Of a stretch of DNA of 64,000 bases, positions 61,628-64,000 are shown piece after piece (the first letter of the stretch is position 1; the number at the start of each line of letters is the position of its first letter). Below the pieces are notes generated by a model. That model was not told the DNA's origin. It saw nothing but the letters and a program-made list of their open reading frames with translations, and did no database searches. The position numbers and the translations under genes are program-made. The stretch comes from Craterostigma plantagineum (taxonomy: Eukaryota; Streptophyta; Magnoliopsida; Lamiales; Linderniaceae): positions 1-64,000 of the forward strand of contig JAPQWV010000410.1 in the NCBI GenBank assembly GCA_027422505.1. Direction: 5' to 3'.

Positions 61628-62142
61628 AAAACCAGGTACAGTGCATTCTCTGTTGGCTAATCTCAAATCCAAGAAAGACACAAAGAAACAACACGAGACA
61701 AACCTCCAACAAAAGCAAGGGGACAAGGAAAAACATCCAACAAGAACAATTCAAAGCTGAAAAGGAAGAAAAATAAAAGAAAGAAGAAATGTCAAAAAGA
61801 AAAAAAAAAACGTGAATGGGATAGCATGCCATAGGAAGAAAAAATGAAGATGTTTTTGTTGACTTTTGTATTTGTAGTTAGTCTTTGATATGCTATATAA
61901 AGCATGCATCGATGTATTGAGCAGTAAGGAGATTAGCAAATGAAAATATATGTCCTCCTCTGACATAGGGTGAGAGAAAAAGGAGAACATCTAGTAATGG
62001 GTGGAAAAAGGCACGTTGCCTAGTGTGCATCAGAAATAGAACGCAGAAAATAAAATTCTTCCTCTGCTAAAAATATTGTTCTCTTCTCACACACCAATAT
62101 ATTCGATCCTCCTCACATATACACAAAAATATAAATAACAAA

Positions 62143-63513
62143 ATGGTATCAGAGCCAAAGGTGTCAACGGAACCGATAGAGCCGATGGTGTTGCCAGAGC
62201 CGACAGAGCCGATAGTGCCGATGGTGTGGACGTGGATATCAGATGTCCACATGTTAGTCCCGCAGCTCACCGAGAGTAACTACGCAAGGTGGAGTGTCAA
62301 AATGAAAGCTTTGCTTGAAGAGCAAGATTTATGGAAAGTCGTCGAAGACGGACATACCCGACCCGATACGACAGGGTATACAAGATCGCAACGGAAGACT
62401 TGGCGAGCTCCCTTCACAAAAAATAATATCGCGCTCCTCGCCATCTACTATGCGATAGAAGGTACCGATAGTAGCAGAGAGATAGGCGATATGAGAAACA
62501 CAAAAGAAGCCTGGGAACTGTTGGAGAACGGGTATAAAGACGCCGATAGCACCAACCAAGTTCAGACACAAAACCAGGGCGGACTTGAGACGACAAAGGA
62601 GGTCGAAAAGAATGTTGAGGGCGAATCCGTACGAGAGGAGGTAGCTCGTGACTTGGAGACCGAGCGTGATAAAGATCACGCTGAGCCCGTGGAAGAAGAA
62701 AAGAAAAGAGGAGCTCCAAAAGAAGAAGAGCTCGAGAAAGAGAAGGCGATTGAAGAGACGCCGCCACGAAAACCACCTGAGAAAGTCGGGGAAATCGACG
62801 CTAAGACATCGGAGAATGCCTTTGAGATGAAAAACACGGTTGACGATGCCATGCACACGTCGTCGGAGGAAGCTTATACCCACGAGGCGAACGTAAAAGC
62901 CATAGAGACGCACGATACAGTGTCCGAGAAAGGCGATGAGGCGGTTGAAGAGACAACCAAGCATGCTGAAAAAGCTGAGCGAGGAGAGACACATGAGTGC
63001 TATGAGATGGACGTGCATGAAGCCATGACGGAGGCCCTGCGAAAGACTGGCGAAGAAGTCAGTAAACAAAAGACTGGAGAACCTATCAAGGCCAGTCCTA
63101 CCAACAAAGACCACGCTCACGAGGAAAAGGTCCGTGAGAAAGATATGGAGGTGAAGCAGTGGATCATGGCGAGAAACAACCTTGAGGCCTACATGAACAA
63201 CTTGAAAAATCGAAGTAACGAGAAGTACAAGCTCGCCGAAAAATTAGAAGCGGACGAGAAGGACAAAATCACGACGATGGACAAGGAGACCCTCGAGGCG
63301 GTAGACGATAACCAAAATCTGAAGAAAAAAGAGAATGACGAAAACGGCAAAGAAGTCGCGGAGGAGATCGTCAATAATATCGATGTATTCGCGAGAAACG
63401 AGGTGGAGCAATACAAAATTGTTCCCGTGAAGGTCATAAATGAGAAGAACCTGTTAAGGAGTACGGAAGATTCGACACGTCAGATGCTGGCGACAAGCCG
63501 ACGAGCCTGCTGA
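62143..63513 (+). CDS. Copy 3 retroelement protein, gag plus HSP70/BiP-like segment
   Basis: A 456-codon frame whose ATG overlaps the primer binding site (ATGGTATCAGAGCCA reads MVSEP). Residues 35-130 are the copia-type gag N-terminus (PQLTESNYARWSVKMKALL, EEQDLWKVVEDG, TKEAWELLENGYKDAD). Residues 140-300 are acidic and Lys-rich. Residues 305-415 carry the clearest HSP70/BiP-like part: TGEPIKASPTNKDHAHEEKV, ARNNLEAYMNNLKNRSNEKY, LAEKLEADEKDKI, DDNQN. The frame ends at 63513 after a shift, and the HSP90-like part is in the next frame. Compared with copy 1 the Lys/Glu region is shorter by about 60 codons. No enzyme motif is present. Confidence 0.75.
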   Translation: MVSEPKVSTEPIEPMVLPEPTEPIVPMVWTWISDVHMLVPQLTESNYARWSVKMKALLEEQDLWKVVEDGHTRPDTTGYTRSQRKTWRAPFTKNNIALLAIYYAIEGTDSSREIGDMRNTKEAWELLENGYKDADSTNQVQTQNQGGLETTKEVEKNVEGESVREEVARDLETERDKDHAEPVEEEKKRGAPKEEELEKEKAIEETPPRKPPEKVGEIDAKTSENAFEMKNTVDDAMHTSSEEAYTHEANVKAIETHDTVSEKGDEAVEETTKHAEKAERGETHECYEMDVHEAMTEALRKTGEEVSKQKTGEPIKASPTNKDHAHEEKVREKDMEVKQWIMARNNLEAYMNNLKNRSNEKYKLAEKLEADEKDKITTMDKETLEAVDDNQNLKKKENDENGKEVAEEIVNNIDVFARNEVEQYKIVPVKVINEKNLLRSTEDSTRQMLATSRRAC

Positions 63514-63815
63514 TGGGCTACGTCACGAGGATGAAGAAAAAAGAAAAAAATATTTATTATATTACCGGTGAAAAGCTGATAATCTTGGAGTTGTTAAAAT
63601 TCGAGAATGATATATTATTTATGCAGGTAATATCTGAGAAGAAGAACATGTTAAAAGAAGTGAGCCGAAGAGCGGACGCATTCGAAGAAGCAAAACCGGT
63701 GGTCGACTCTCCATGTTGCATGGTGATGGAAGAGTATGACGGAATGACAAACATGGAGATAATCATGAAGGCAAATATTGACGGCAAATGGCGAGCCGCA
63801 ACGTATGATACATGA
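63513..63815 (+). CDS. Copy 3 HSP90-like C-terminal segment in the following frame
   Basis: A 100-codon frame starting MGYVTRMKKKEKNIYYITGE, the closest match in the window to the HSP90 middle-domain motif (known form DYVTRMKEGQ.DIYYITGE). It continues to MEEYDGMTNMEIIMKANIDG and WRAATYDT, which parallels the C-terminus of copy 1. The ATG at 63513 touches the stop of the preceding frame, so this was probably one protein before a frameshift. Confidence 0.7.
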   Translation: MGYVTRMKKKEKNIYYITGEKLIILELLKFENDILFMQVISEKKNMLKEVSRRADAFEEAKPVVDSPCCMVMEEYDGMTNMEIIMKANIDGKWRAATYDT

Positions 63816-63876
63816 AAAAGAGTTAAGTTTAAAGAGGGCTGAAAGACCGAAAGAATTTGGGATTAAGTGGGAAATT

Positions 63877-64000
63877 TGTTGGCTAATCTCAAATCCAAGA
63901 AAGACACAAAGAAACAACACGAGACAAACATCCAACAAAAGCAAGGGGACAAGGAAAAACATCCAACAAGAAAAATTCAAAGCTGAAAAGGAAGAAAAAT
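63877..64000 (+). repeat. Start of 3' LTR of copy 3 (cut by window end)
   Basis: TGTTGGCTAATCTCAAATCC repeats the sequence from 61651. The visible 124 bases are almost identical to the 5' LTR (one or two changes), so the insertion is recent. Confidence 0.92.

Larger units (their letters stand above)
54626..61632 (-). repeat. AAAAC target duplication of the minus-strand element in OAS-TL exon 6
   Basis: AAAAC occurs at 54626-54630 and 61628-61632, immediately outside the TG and CA ends. Joining the flanks gives the uninterrupted reading GKPGTVHS of the enzyme. Confidence 0.92.
49661..61650 (+). pseudogene. OASTL: Plastid-type O-acetylserine(thiol)lyase (cysteine synthase) gene, disrupted
   Basis: The enzyme makes cysteine from O-acetylserine and sulfide with PLP. 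Exons: 49661-49919; 50066-50102 plus 53495-53567; 53811-53868; 53963-54226; 54335-54465; 54582-54630 plus 61633-61650; the rest lies beyond the window. Visible motifs: transit-peptide-like N-terminus, EGLNIAEDVSQ, LIGRTPMVYLNN, the PLP lysine in CCSVKDR, the substrate loop [32 protein letters not shown] and the PLP phosphate loop GIGTGGT. Exon 1 is one base too long (T run at 49739-49745) and exon 5 one base too short (near 54452), both shifting the frame. A solo LTR cuts exon 2, and two further retroelements cut exon 6. Splice sites and most codons are well kept, so the damage looks recent. Another intact gene copy elsewhere is expected. Confidence 0.93.
61651..64000 (+). mobile_element. Non-autonomous LTR element with chaperone-like coding region (copy 3), cut by window end
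   Basis: 5' LTR 61651-62140 (TGTTGGCTAATCTCAAATCC...AAATAACA), primer site TGGTATCAGAGCC 62144-62156, coding region, then the start of the 3' LTR at 63877. The left target site TTCTC is 61646-61650; the right one lies outside the window. It sits 18 bases downstream of copy 2 in the same OAS-TL exon. Confidence 0.93.

Overview
This window is plant nuclear DNA. The recognisable host genes are spliced with GT-AG introns and belong to plant families: an RWP-RK/RKD transcription factor, a plastid-type O-acetylserine(thiol)lyase, a BOBBER/NudC protein, a CLPX-like protein and a plant pyruvate-kinase-family gene. Most of the sequence is LTR retrotransposons, nearly all with an initiator-Met-type primer site (TGGTATCAGAGC), plus several MITEs. 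A flowering plant, probably a eudicot, fits; the species cannot be named. No bacterial features, CRISPR arrays, tRNA or rRNA genes were found.

Region 1 (1-29,840) is a tandem duplication. Each unit holds a CRM-like Ty3/gypsy element, a minus-strand non-autonomous copia-like element, an RKD gene and a CLPX-like pseudogene. Unit A (about 126-9,990) keeps an intact three-exon RKD gene (5,638-6,614). Unit B (about 11,534-29,840) has a complete gypsy element with a 5-bp target duplication, an RKD copy split by a copia derivative (21,054-23,641), and a CLPX copy split by another element (25,988-28,531) whose 5' LTR is now a 346-bp palindrome. Insertions private to one unit (foldback MITE in A; hAT MITE and two retroelements in B) post-date the duplication.

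Region 2 (30,024-36,143) is a BOB1/NudC-like gene whose exon 2 carries a nearly intact copia element on the minus strand. Region 3 (36,144-49,467) holds a pyruvate-kinase-like pseudogene with a hAT MITE at its putative ATG, an Athila/Tat-like gypsy deletion derivative (40,558-47,323, perfect TAGTA target duplication), and mostly unassigned sequence with MITE remnants.

Region 4 (49,661 to the window end) is an O-acetylserine(thiol)lyase gene exploded by retroelements: a solo LTR in exon 2, a young element nested in it, and two related elements next to each other in exon 6, one of which received a copia element in its LTR. Three of these elements (50,140-52,943 plus; 54,631-61,627 minus; 61,651 to the end, plus) form one family. 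It encodes a copia-type gag N-terminus, a Lys/Glu-rich region, a segment resembling the C-terminal part of HSP70/BiP and a segment resembling the HSP90 middle domain. This apparent capture of two chaperone gene fragments by a non-autonomous retrotransposon, kept in one 582-codon reading frame in the youngest copy, is the most interesting observation. Apart from RKD copy A, every recognised host gene is interrupted, frameshifted or truncated.
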